Below, piece by piece: positions 22,297 through 34,689 of a stretch of 64,000 bases of DNA (its first letter is position 1; each line of letters opens with the position of its first letter). This DNA comes from Trichomonas vaginalis G3 (taxonomy: Eukaryota > Parabasalia > Trichomonadida > Trichomonadidae): NCBI RefSeq assembly GCF_026262505.1, contig NC_067205.1:2356001-2420000 (forward strand). Direction: 5' to 3'. The translations under genes were made by a program, and so were the position numbers. The notes under the pieces are model-generated. The model was not told the DNA's origin, ran no database searches, and saw only the letters and a list, made by a program, of their open reading frames with translations.

Positions 22297-24137
22297 ATTA
22301 TTAGTGCTTATAGGTGGAATGCGGTGGTATGCTGCTAAATGCTCTTGATCTTTATATATCTGCTTCCATTTTTCCAGCTGCTCATCTGATATATTCTTTG
22401 TAGCATACATTTTCTGAACCGATGGATCAAAACATTTGTAATTGTCCTCAAAATCTTGGGCTGATTTTGATAATAATACTATCAGAGCAAAAACATGTAG
22501 TAAAGTATTATTGCCCATGGTTCCGAGATAGTGCCTAATACAGATATAATTTTGGAAATGATTCGTATTCAAAAATTTTAAAACTCCAGTACCTAAATCG
22601 CTCATCCATTTGATTCTTGAAAAGTGCTCCATAATGTTTAATGATTTAAATTCAATATTCATGGCTGTAAGCCACCGTTGATAAGCAGCGGATGATTCGC
22701 TGCGCCCTATGTATATCCCTAGAGGGTAACCTCGCATATAGTAATTACCACGAGGAAAAATAAATATATATTTCGGCCATGAAAAAGTAGCATCTAAGTG
22801 AATTAAATTACACTCCAACGCCAAATTTCCTGATTCGCTTGGAATATATATAAGAAATTCTATAGGATTTCCATTGACGAATAAACTATCACTTCTTATC
22901 GTTGTGCTATAATTTACATAAAATTCCCGGGATATGAAGTTAAGATATCACCAATCTCATTATCATGCTTTATTTTTTCCTGTATTTCATCTTGCAGAGG
23001 ATGTCCTGGGAGATCAACTTTCGTTATTTGAATGTACCATTTTAACCTCCCTGAAAACTCTTTGGGTAATTTTATGTTTTTCATGTTTTTTGGTACAGTA
23101 ATCATCCACAACGTATCTGATACTTTTGAATATTCAAAGGATACGATTTTGTCATACAATGTGAAATTTTTAAAGGGGAATAATCTTCGTTTTGAAGTAG
23201 AAAATAATTTAAGTTTACAGATCGATCAGAACTTATATTGGAAAGGCCCAAATGAATAAATGCTGGCATTTGTTCCAAAAACTTCAATGTTTGTTCATAA
23301 GTTAACACATTGATATGAATACCAGGGCTTATTAGAATTAATTGCATTGATTTGAGTTTTTCAATATCAGTATTTTTAGAGCATTCAAAACAAATATGGC
23401 AACCATCTATTGTAATTGGAGACCGATCAACTGGAATTTTTTCTATGGATTCATGAAATTGTTTGATCGCTGTAAATTTAATACCCATGATTTGTTCAAA
23501 ATCTGCTTGAATTTTTTTGTCAGCTTTCAAACAAGCTTTTGCTAAAATTTCCAGAAGGTCATTGTTTTTTATTTGATTCAAAACATTAAAGTTCTTGTAC
23601 ATAAAATCATTATTTTGAATTAGGGCCTCATGGAAGATTAAATGAATCTTTAAACGAATAACTTTGCTTTCATTCAAATTCATTACTGATATAATATTAT
23701 TTGTTGAAACAATCGAAGAGAGTAATGGATTTCTAAATGTAGAAAATAACTCTGAGATATTGTATGCAAAAGATAAAACATACTTGATTTGGTTTGTAAA
23801 TTGATAAGTCTGCAAATTGAATTTATCATTCATTTTGAAAATTGTTTCGTTTGGGCTTGACATTATCAATGCTTTCATGATTGGTGTAACATTATCTATA
23901 TTACACGAATTTAAAATATTAATTGATTCAAATTTAACTGCTAGTTCATAGAAAGAATATTTACTATTATCCAATATAGATCTGATACGTATTTGATAAT
24001 ATTCTTCACCATTTTGATTTGTTTGATCTGAAATTAAAACATTAATAAAATCTTCGATTGTTAAATCACACGATTTTCCTGAAAAAGCAAAAATATTCGA
24101 ATATCTTTTATCGCCATTAATTATTGCTTGTATTAAT

Positions 24138-25827
24138 CTTATATACGAAAAAAAGAGATCTGACATTGTGTCAGATCTCAGTAAAAGTGACATTTACATG
24201 TCAAAAAAATAGAATGAGTTTAAGTAATTAAAATTGAGGGTGAGAGTAGTATTGTATGAAATAATATCTCTCACCCTCCAATTCATCCTATGGCGCCGAA
24301 AAATTTTGGTGAAATGCGACCACATTTCACCAAAATTTCTCGGCGCCATATAGAGAACTAGAGCCTGTGAGGTACTGATACTATCCATGTACCTCGCAGG
24401 CTCTAGTTCAAAGCCAAAATGGCTAAAAATTGCCCGCAATTGTTCACATTGCGGGCAATTTTTAGCCATTTTGGCTGGGAATTGGAGGGTGAGAGTAGTA
24501 TTGTATGAAATAATATCTCTCACCCTCCAATTCATCCTATGGCGCCGAAAAAATTTTGGTGAAATGCGACACATTTCACCAAAATTTCTCGGCGCCATAT
24601 AAAGAACTAGAGCCTGTGAGGTACTGATACTATCCATGTACTCGCAGGCTCTAGTTCCAAGCCAAAATGGCTAAAAATTGCCCGCAATTGTTCACATTGC
24701 GGGCAATTTTTAGCCATTTTGGCTGGGAATTGGAGGGTGAGAGTAGTATTGTATGAAATAATATCTCTCACCTCCAATTCATCCTATGGCGCCGAAAAAA
24801 TTTTGGTGAAATGCGACCACATTTCACCAAAATTTCTCGGCGCCATATAGAGAACTAGAGCCTGTGAGGTACTGATACTATCCATGTACCTCGCAGGCTC
24901 TAGTTCCAAGCCAAAATGGCTAAAACCCGCAATTGTTCACATTGCGGGCAATTTTTAGCCATTTTGGCTGGGAATTGAGGGTGAGAGTAGTATTGTATGA
25001 AATAATATCTCTCACCCTCCAATTCATCCTATGGCGCCGAAAAAATTTTGGTGAAATGCGACCACATTTCACCAAAATTTCTCGGCGCCATATAGAGAAC
25101 TAGAGCCTGTGAGGTACTGATACTATCCATGTACTCGCAGGCTCTAGTTCCAAGCCAAAATGGCTAAAAATTGCCCGCAATTGTTCACATTGCGGGCAAT
25201 TTTTAGCCATTTTGGCTGGGAATTGGAGGGTGAGAGTAGTATTGTATGAAATAATATCTCTCACCCTCCAATTCATCCTATGGCGCCGAAAAAATTTTGG
25301 TGAAATGCGACCACATTTCACCAAAATTTCTCGGCGCCATATAGAGAACTAGAGCCTGTGAGGTACTGATACTATCCATGTACTCGCAGGCTCTAGTTCC
25401 AAGCCAAAATGGCTAAAAATTGCCCGCAATTGTTCACATTGCGGGCAATTTTTAGCCATTTTGGCTGGGAATTGGAGGGTGAGAGTAGTATTGTATGAAA
25501 TAATATCTCTCACCCTCCAATTCATCCTATGGCGCCGAAAAATTTTGGTGAAATGCGACCACATTTCACCAAAATTTCTCGGCGCCATATAGAGAACTAG
25601 AGCCTGTGAGGTACTGATACTATCCATGTACCTCGCAGGCTCTAGTTCCAAGCCAAATGGCTAAAATTGCCCGCAATTGTTCACATTCCCATCTTTTGTT
25701 GGTAAGACGAAGAATATGAAATAAATTATGAAGAAGATAATGATGAATAAAATATCACTTTTTATATTTTTGACACGTAAAGTTGTCACTTTTCTGTCAA
25801 ACTGTTTTTATCGTTTTCGTATATAAC
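24138..25827 (-). mobile_element. hairpin-array element, copy C (1.69 kb)
   Basis: Inverse orientation to A and B, about six units, flanked by the exact duplication ATTAAT (24132-24137 and 25828-25833). It lies in the same gene as copy B, so B and C face each other around 1.8 kb of coding DNA. Confidence 0.85.
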
Positions 25828-26699
25828 ATTAATGGTTTAGAAATTCCTGCTTTTGAGTATAATTCCTGGTCAAATGAAAAATTTTGTAAGAAACCTATAA
25901 CCTGTGCATAAAATTTGGGGCGGGCAATTATAAATGCTTCTAAAAATTTAAGAATATATTGTTCCCCTAGACGATGGATTTTGATTTTAATTTGACTGAG
26001 ATCTGTTTGCAAATATTTTTCACTTATAATCATATTTACCATTTCTGTAAAAGCTTCAGCGGATTTCTGAAATTTAGGTGTTGTTTCATATGTTTGAAGA
26101 TACTTTACTTCATCGCTATTCAAGATAAAACGCTCTTTGAGTTCCTCCAAATAACAAATGATAGATTTATTTTCAAATCCAAATAATTTATGTCCAAAAT
26201 TATATACATTCTTAATATTTCTGTTTAATTCTTTGATTTTTGAAACGATTTGTCCCCAAGGATATGATGGTGAATCTCCGACATATGCATTTGATAATGA
26301 ATCCAAAACAGTGAATTTAGGTTTACCATCTTGATAAGTTATTTTATTTGTATACCATTTTTTTGATAGGGTTGATTGGAAGAATAATATAAATTGTTGA
26401 ATCAGAATTTACACTATTACATCTAATAGAACCCAACTGAATTAAAATCAAATCATCCGAAACATTAATGGTAGATGAAGATGGTTTAGCATTAAAAAAA
26501 TTGTCACTTTTTTAAAAATTTCGGATTTTTTAAGAGTATGTTGAAAATTAAACATACTCTTAATATATGTTAATAATTATCATTTGATAAAATTATTTAA
26601 ATAGTAATCAAAATATTGTTATAAATATTAATGGAGTTGAAAAATTATGATCATAAATAAGATGTTAGCATCTAGCCTCAGTAGATACTAAGTCATATC

Positions 26700-27160
26700 A
26701 GAATAGACACCATATTCATCCTCAATTGACTCTTACTCATCTTCAATTGATTCTCACAAATAATCAATTGATCCTCACTACTGATCAATTGATTCTCACA
26801 AATAATCAATTGATTCGCATTAATTATCAATAGATTCTCACTAAGAATCAATTGATTCTCAGTCACCCTAAATTGATTCTCACTACTTATTAATTGATTC
26901 TTACTCATCCTTAATTGATTCTCGCTAAGAATCAAGTGATTCTCACTCTTCCTCAATTTCTTCTTAGTATTATTCAATTGATTCTCACTGATGTTCAGTT
27001 GAATCTCACTAATAATCAAATGATTCTCACTCATCCTCAATTGATTGTCACTTATTCACAATTTATTCTTAAACAACCTTAATTAACTCCCAGTATTCTT
27101 CAATTGATTCTCACTAATTATAATTTGATTCTCAGTCATCCTCAATTTATTCTAACTCAA
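26700..27160 (-). repeat. 21-bp repeats reading as SENQLII heptads
   Basis: An imperfect array with period about 21 bp, built on CAATTGATTCTCACT. On the minus strand a 115-residue frame reads ENQLIISENQL-type heptads (26693-27040), which could form a coiled coil. No start context or partner domain was seen; it may be a repeat rather than a gene. Confidence 0.6.
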
Positions 27161-27267
27161 TAAGAATATGAATATGAAAATGGATTGGAATAGGTGATAA
27201 TTAAAATATATTGATATGAATTTGTGAGAGTGTCTTTAATAAAGAAAAATTTGTCAAAGAACAATAA

Positions 27268-27400
27268 TGTCAAATTGGGTGGGAGCATATAGTAATGAAA
27301 TATTTATTGATAAATATTAATGTCATAATAATTGAGAGCATGTAGTAATGAAAAATTAATTGATAAATAATAATATTAAATAGGGTGATTGCATTGATAT
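27268..27400 (-). repeat. short AT-rich repeats, right flank of the broken-gene island
   Basis: Diverged copies of the reverse complement of the unit at 19741-19851 (AATGTCAAATTGGGTG, then GCATATAGTAATGAAA). Confidence 0.6.
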
Positions 27401-27420
27401 ACATATATATGAATGAATTT

Positions 27421-30400
27421 CGATGTCAAACCGTCAGTCATATTGTTAGTCAAAACGTCAGTTATATTCTCATTCATACACTCACTCAAACCGTCAGTCA
27501 TATTGTCACTCAAACTGTCAATTGTCAGCTAAACTCTAAGTCATATTCTAACTAAAGCATCTCATATTGTCAAAACGTCAGTCGTATGTCCTGTCACTGG
27601 CAAATCTGTCCAGTCTGCATTTCTCACATTAAAGACATACTTTAGTCATTACACTCTCTTAAACTATGAGTCATATTGTCACCCAAACTCTCAGTTATAT
27701 TCTCTAATAACCGTAAGTCATAGAGGCTGTCAAACCGTCAGTCATATGTCGGTCAAACCGTCATCATCTTCGCCAACTGTCAGTCTTACTCTCGATAAAA
27801 GCTAATTCATAGTGTGTAAACCGAAGTTATGTTGTCAGTCAAACTGTCAGTCTTTATTCTCACTAAAACCATCAGTATATTCTTATATACGAAAAAAAGA
27901 GATCTGACATTGTGTCAGATCTCAGTAAAAGTGACATTTACATGTCAAAAAAAATAGAATGAGTTTAAGTAATTAAAATTGAGGGAGTAGTATTGTATGA
28001 AATATATCTCTCACATCCAATTCATCCTATGGCGCCGAAAAAATTTTGGTGAATGCGACACATTTCACCAAAATTTCTCGCGCCATATAGAGAAATAGAG
28101 CCTGTGAGGTACTGATACTATCCATGTACTCGCAGGCTCTAGTTCCAAGCCAAAATGGCTAAAAATTGCCGCAATTGTTCACATTGCGGGGCAATTTTTA
28201 GCCATTTTGGCTGGGAATTGGAGGGTGAGAGTAGTATTGTATGAAATAATATCTCTCACCTCCAATTCATCTATGGCGCCGAAAAAATTTTGGTGAAATG
28301 CGACCACATTTCACAAAATTTCTCGGCGCCATATAGAGAACTAGAGCCTGTGAGGTAATGATACTATCCATGTACCTCGCAGGCTCTAGTTCAAGCCAAA
28401 ATGGCTAAAAATTGCCCGCAATTGTTCACATTGCGGGCAATTTTTAGCCATTTTGGCTGGAATTGGAGGGTAGGTAGTATTGTATGAAATAATATCTCTC
28501 ACCCTCCAATTCATCCTATGGCGCCGAAAAAATTTTGGTGAATGCGACCACATTTCACCAAAATTTCTCGGCGCCATATAGAGAACTAGAGCCTGTGAGG
28601 TACTGAATACTATCCACTGTACCTCGCAGGCTCTAGTTCTCAAGCCAAAATGGGTCAAAAATTGCCCGCATTGTTCACATTCCCATCTTTGTTGGTAAGA
28701 CGAAGTATGAAATAAATTATGAAGAAATATCGCTTCTTTTTATTTTTTGACACGTAAAGTTGTCACTTTTCTGTCAAACATGTTTTTATCGTTTCGTATA
28801 TAACAATATTGTCACAGTCAAACTGTAAGTCATACAACTCACTCAAATCAACAATCATATTGTCACTCAAACTATCAGTCTTATTCTCACTAAAACCGTC
28901 AGTCATATTGTCAGTCAAATCGTCAGTCTATTTGTCACATCAAACCGTCAGTCATATTGTCAGTCAAACTGTCAGTCATTCACTCACTCAAATCAACAGT
29001 CATATTGTCACTCAAACTGTCAGTCTTATTCTCACCCAAACCGACGAGTCATATTCATTCAAATTAGCAGTCATATTGTCACAAACTGTCAGTCTTATTC
29101 TCACTAAAACCATCAGTATACACTTCTTAAACTATGAGTCATATTGTCACAAACTCTCATTATATTCTATAAAACGTAAGTCATAGAGGCTGTCAAACCG
29201 TCAGTCATTTTCTTAAAAAAGCTATTCATATGTGTGTGTCAAACCGTCAGTCATATTTGTCACTCAAATTGTCAGTCATACACTCACTACAAATCAACAG
29301 TCATATTGTCGCGTCACACTCTCAGTCATATTGTCAGTCAGACCGTCAGTCATATAAGTCAGTCAAAACCGTCAGCTTATTGTCAGTCAAACTATCAGTC
29401 TTACTCTCAATAAAAAGCTAATTCATAGTGTCTGTCAAACCGAAGTCATATTGTCAGTCAAACTGTCAGTCTTATCCTAACTAAAAAGCTAATTCATAGT
29501 GTGTGTCAAACCGGCAGTCATATTGTCACTCAAACTGTCAGTCTTACTCTCAATAAAAAGCTAATTCATAGTGTCTGTCAAATTGTCAGTCATATTGTCA
29601 CCCAAACTGTCAGTCTTATTCTCACTAAAACCATCAGTCATACACTCTCTTAAACTATGAGTCATATTGTCACCCAAACTCTCAAGCATACACTCACTCG
29701 AATCAACAGTCATATTGTCAGTCAAACTATCAGTCTTATTCTAACTAAAAAGCTAATTCATAGTGTGTGTCAAACCGAAGTCATATTGTCAGTCAAACTG
29801 TCAGTCATTCACTCACTCAAATCAACAGTCATATTGTCACTCAAACTGTCAGTCTTATTCTCACCCAAACCGACAGTCATATATTCATTCAAATTAGCAG
29901 TCATATTGTCACCCAAACTCTCAGTCATATTCTAAATAAAACCGTAAGTCATATTGTCAGTCAAACTATCAGTCTTATTCTAACTAAAAAGCTAATTCAT
30001 AGTGTGTGTCAAACCGTCAGTCATATTGTCAGTCAAACTGTCAGTCTTATTCTAACTAAAACCGTAAGTCATAGTGTGTGTCAAACCGTCAGTCATATTG
30101 TCAGTCAAACTATCAGCCTTATCCTAACTAAAAAGCTAATTCATAGTGTGTGTCAAACCGGCAGTCATATTGTCACCCAAACTGTCAGTCTTACTCTCAA
30201 TAAAAAGCTAATTCATAGTGTCTGTCAAACCGAAGTCATATTGTCAGTCAAACTGTCAGTCTTATTCTCACTAAAACCATCAGTCATACACTCTCTTAAA
30301 CTATGAGTCATATTGTCACCCAAACTCTCAAGCATACACTCACTCAAATCAACAGTCATATTGTCAGTCAAACTATCAGTCTTATTCTAACTAAAAAGCT

Positions 30401-31955
30401 AATTCATAGTGTGTGTCAAACCGAAGTCATATTGTCAGTCAAACTGTCAGTCATTCACTCACTCAAATCAACAGTCATATTGTCACTCAAACTGTCAGTC
30501 TTATTCTCACCCAAACCGACAGTCATATATTCATTCAAATTAGCAGTCATATTGTCACCCAAACTCTCAGTCATATTCTAAATAAAACCGTAAGTCATAT
30601 TGTCAGTCAAACTATCAGTCTTATTCTAACTAAAAAGCTAATTCATAGGTGTGTGTTCACAACGGTAAGTCATATTGTCAGTCAAACATGTCAGTCTTAT
30701 TCTAACTAAAACCGTAAGTCATAGTGTGTGTCAAACCGTCAGTCATATTGTCAGTCAAACTATCAGTCTTATCCTAACTAAAAAGCTAATTCATAGTGTG
30801 TGTCAAACCGGCAGTCATATTGTCACCCAAACTGTCAGTCTTTATCTCATATAAAGCTATTCATAGTGGTCTGTCAAACCGAAGTCATATTGTCAGAAAA
30901 CTATCAAGTCTTATGCTAACTAAAAGCTAATTCATAGTGTGTTGTCCACCCGGCAGTATATTGTTCACTCAAACTGTCGTCTTTACTCTCAATAAAAAGC
31001 TAATAGTGTCTGTCAAACCGAAGTCATATTGTCACCAACTGTCATCATTATTCTCAAAGCTTTTGCATGTCTTTTATTTTGCAAAATTAGCAGTCATATT
31101 GTCACCCAAACTCTCGTTGTTTTCTCAAATAAAAACCGTAAGTCATTTGTCAGTCAAACTTCAGTCTGTACTCTCATAAAAAAGCTAATTCATAGTGTTG
31201 CTCAAACCGTCAGTCATATTGTCAGGTAATGCTCTGTATCTCTCTTCTCAAAACCGTAGTCATAGTGTGTGTAACCGTCAGTCAGTATTGTCAGTCAACT
31301 ATCGTTGTATCCTAACTAAAAAGCTAATTCTAGTGTGTGTGTCAACCGGCAGCATATTGTCACCCAAACTGTCAGTCTTACTCTCATAAACTAATGCTAT
31401 AGTGGGTCTGTCAAACCGAAGTCATATTGTCAGTCAAACGGTCAGTTATTCTAACTAACACGTAAGTCATAGTGTGTGTCAAAGCGTCAGTCATATTGTC
31501 AGTCAAACTATCAGTCTTATCCTAACTAAAAAGCTAATTCATAGTGTGTGTCAAACCGGCGGTCATATTGTCATCAACTTGTCAGTCTTACTCTCAATAA
31601 AAAGCGAATTCATAGTGTCTGTCAACACGAAGTCTATTGTCACCGCAAAACTGTCAGTCTTTTCACTCAGAACCATCAGTCATGACACTCTCTTAACTAT
31701 GAGTCATATTGTCACCCAAACTCTAAGCATACATCACTCGAATCAAACAAGTATTAGTGTTCTGTGTCACACAGTCATATTGTCAGTCAAACTATCAGTC
31801 ATATTCTAACTAAAACCGTAAGTCATCGTGTGTGTCAAACCGTCAGTCATATTGTCAGTCAAACTTTCAGTCATACACTCACTCAAATCAACAGTCATAT
31901 TGTCATCCAAATATCAGTTTATTCTCACTAAAACCGTAATTCCATATTGTCACTC
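27421..31955. repeat. 4.5-kb degenerate GTCA-rich array
   Basis: Built from short imperfect words such as CAAACCGTCAGTCATATTGT and AAACTGTCAGTCTTATTC, with higher-order repeats of several hundred bases (for example, the stretch from about 29650 recurs near 30300). Many frames stay open by chance and read SHIVSQTVSLILTKK-like peptides; none looks like a gene. It is interrupted by hairpin-array element D (27881-28804), and Polinton P1 begins just after it. Confidence 0.85.
27881..28804 (-). mobile_element. hairpin-array element, short copy D (0.92 kb)
   Basis: Same tips and hairpins as A-C but about three units, in the orientation of copy C. The flanks TATATT (27875-27880) and AATATT (28805-28810) match at five of six bases. 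It has many one-base differences from the other copies, which may be decay or sequencing error. Confidence 0.8.
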
Positions 31956-32015
31956 CGTACTCATTTGGTCATTAAAGCGTCAACGTCATTATGGGATCTC
32001 TCTTCTTTTTTTTCT

Positions 32016-32945
32016 GGTGTCAAAGTTTCTGCTAAGTCGTCAAAATATTCTGTATCTTGCATATGAGCTTCTGACGTTCTGACAACTACATATCTTCTGT
32101 CAGAACTTTCTAACTTCATCGGAACAACATTGTTTGAAACCATAATGAAGTTTGCAACATTTTCACAAACTCTTTGGGCTTTATACTTTCTTTCAACAAC
32201 TCCAACTTTGTCTGTTATAAGACTCTTCAAAGCATCTGAGTTCAAAACTTTTGTTGTATCTATACTTTGAAGTTCATTGCAAACTATAAGTTTCATATTC
32301 TCAATTGAAGAGTTAAATTTACCGCAGATGTTTTCTAAGTTTGTCATATTAGGGTTCGAATAACCTTCTAACAGTTTGCACAAAATATCTGTAAAAATGT
32401 GTTCTTACCTGTTCCTTGTTTTCCAATTATAATGAGAGCAGTTTCATTCTTAGCACTTGGATGTTGTAAGATGTTTGCAAACCAACATAAGATATACTCA
32501 TAAACCTTTTCGTTTCCATTGCATATAATTTCTTTGACATGGTCTAACCAAGCTTCTATAATATTTTCTTTCCATTCTACTTGTTCATATTTATATCAGT
32601 GAAGATAGATAGAAGTTTGGAAAAGGTGTATAGAACTTTATACCTCGAACTGAAAAAATCTTCTAACTTTGACAATAAGATATCCCAAGCATCTAACATC
32701 TTCATTCCAACTTGTACGACTTTTATTTTCTTAAGTTTCTGTCTACATTCTAGTTCTGAAACTATTGTTGCTCTTGGTTTGTTAAAGACTACATCCCATT
32801 CTTTCATGACATAACATTCTGGGGCAGAGTCAACATAAATGACTAAACGTTTCAAATTCTCGACTGCTTTGTTATAGTCTCTAAATGGACACATATTTCT
32901 GAATGCTTGGAAGTCATAAAAATCTGAAACATCTATTCTGTACAT
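32016..32945 (-). pseudogene. P1 part: superfamily 3 helicase region (fossil)
   Basis: Frames here match the P2 helicase at 50462-51696. Part of broken element P1. Confidence 0.7.
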
Positions 32946-32979
32946 TTTTATAAAAATAAAAAAAAATATTATTTTTTTA

Positions 32980-33773
32980 TTCTTGACTTTGTTGTTCCAT
33001 TTGTTGCATTTGTTGTTCTTGAGCTATTTGTTGTTGAAGTTGTTCTTGTAATACAATACTTTCACCAGTTGCATCTTCCAATTCGAAACTTTCTGCCGTC
33101 ATTGACAAATACATAGGACATAAAAAGTTTTACAGGAACAAAGTTTGCGTCAACTAATGTCAACGTTATACTTGCCAAAGTGTTTGAGTTCACTAAGGTT
33201 GAAAATTCTGCATTCGAATGAACAATAGGCAAACCAGCAGAGAAAGTATTGTTTATACGCATAAGTATCTTTGGTCATAATAGTTTCTGTCGACATTCGA
33301 ATAACACTTTGAACCTAAGTTTGAAACAATATATAAGATTGGTGTTGCTTAATGTCAATGGAATAGACATTCCTTGTATGACACCTTTTCCTGTTATAGG
33401 AAACTGTTGGTAGTAAAAACCAGAAATAAGTTTTGTATTATAGCTCATATCGTTTATAGTAAACTCAGTCGGACATCCAAACATAATGAAACCTGCTCTA
33501 GTTGCAGCACATGTTACACCCGTACTTAAAGTATTAAATAAGTCAACAAAACCTGTTGGTGGTATATCTGAGTAAGTATCTTCAAAGGAGTATTTTTTAC
33601 CATTCACAACAATAAAGTCTTCTGGTGTCAAAAGAGCAAAACAGGCTTTAGTCGTCATTTGTTTAAGGTTAGTTTACAATATCGTCCTTGAGGACTTTGT
33701 AAGTTTGTGTTATAGAATTATATGACTCAGGGTTTTTAGTCGTAATAGTATAAACCATTATGTCTTCTGCCAT
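32980..33773 (-). pseudogene. P1 part: minor structural protein candidate (fossil)
   Basis: Matches the P2 protein at 49626-50432. Part of broken element P1. Confidence 0.7.
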
Positions 33774-33779
33774 TTACTT

Positions 33780-34353
33780 AGCAAATAAATTTTAATGAAA
33801 TGTTGTGGTCGTCAAATATTTTTATAAGTCTGGGAAACTATATTTTAAGTTCAACGTTTCACCTCCTTTCATAACGTATATCTTGTCAATGGCATTATAT
33901 GAAACACCACAGCAACTAATGTCGGGTTCTATTTCTTTGATGTTTATATCGTCTGCCTCTGTCAAAAAGTTTCAATAGTTCTTTCAAAACTTCATGAGGT
34001 GCAATGACATATGAGTTCACTTTTACAGGGTTGTGTTCGACCAAGTTAACATTATACTTAAAGCTTGACAAATCTTCTCCTGAGTTTGAAGTTTGTCTTT
34101 CAGTTGTTGGTAGTCGTTTCGAATATCTGCAACAGAACTTAAGTCTCTGTTAACTTCAGGATATGTTGGTTCTTTTACAGAACAATTGTTATACCATCTT
34201 CGTCTTCGTATGGTTTCCCCACTTCAACATCTCTGTCTTTGACATTGACAAAACACTTTGACTGTTTGTTTGAGTTGGTGAATTTAACTTCACATCTGCC
34301 ACCGCCATTAAACCTTTTGAAACACTTACGCTTCTATTTTTCGGAAATGACAT
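33780..34353 (-). pseudogene. P1 part: unknown structural-module protein (fossil)
   Basis: Matches the P2 protein at 49040-49621. Part of broken element P1. Confidence 0.7.
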
Positions 34354-34371
34354 TTTACTTAGAATAAAAAG

Positions 34372-34620
34372 ATGGACGTATTCGGATATCTTATTGAATT
34401 GAAGCAGAACAAAGTTTATACTCACAAACAATACAAATACATTGACAGAATAGTTCTTTACACAAACAATGGAAAATGTTATAGAATAGCATATTTGCTG
34501 AACCAAAATATTTTCATTAAAGCAAAGAAAGTTGGTATAACTGAAATGGTGAAAGTTCTTGAAGGCAGACAAAAATATAACTTCAAAACTTACAGATATT
34601 ACTAAAGGAAAGTTATAATA
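34372..34620 (+). pseudogene. P1 part: small opposite-strand gene (fossil)
   Basis: Starts MDVFGYLIELKQNKVYTHKQ, the counterpart of the P2 gene ending near 48690. It runs against the direction of all other P1 genes. Confidence 0.6.
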
Positions 34621-34689
34621 CAATATTATGTCAAAACTGGCGTACTGTCAATATTTGACGGAGAGAAGTCAGTTCAAGAACAACTTACT

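Larger units (their letters stand above)
19950..26470 (-). pseudogene. large host-type gene of unknown function, split by two hairpin-array insertions
   Basis: Coding stretches on the minus strand lie at about 26470-25828, 24137-22297 and 20597-19950, separated by hairpin-array elements C and B. Skipping each element plus one copy of its 6-bp duplication continues the same reading frame across both sites (GISKPL to IQAIIN, and PISTN to NSAEGK), so the gene was open there when they landed. Three other frame changes occur in the gene itself, at about 26.39, 23.17 and 22.92 kb; some could be sequence errors. The protein would exceed 1000 residues. Visible features are a Cys-rich patch CHICFECSK (near 23390), a second Cys/His patch with CIHCGF and PCKYCKDF (near 20360-20430) that looks like a zinc ribbon, and a basic end. 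I do not recognise the family. The true N-terminus is not identified. Confidence 0.6.

Noticed and set aside
28809-32082. Many frames reading SHIVSQTVSLILTKK
   Set aside because: By-products of the GTCA-rich array; the peptides follow the repeat words in several frames.
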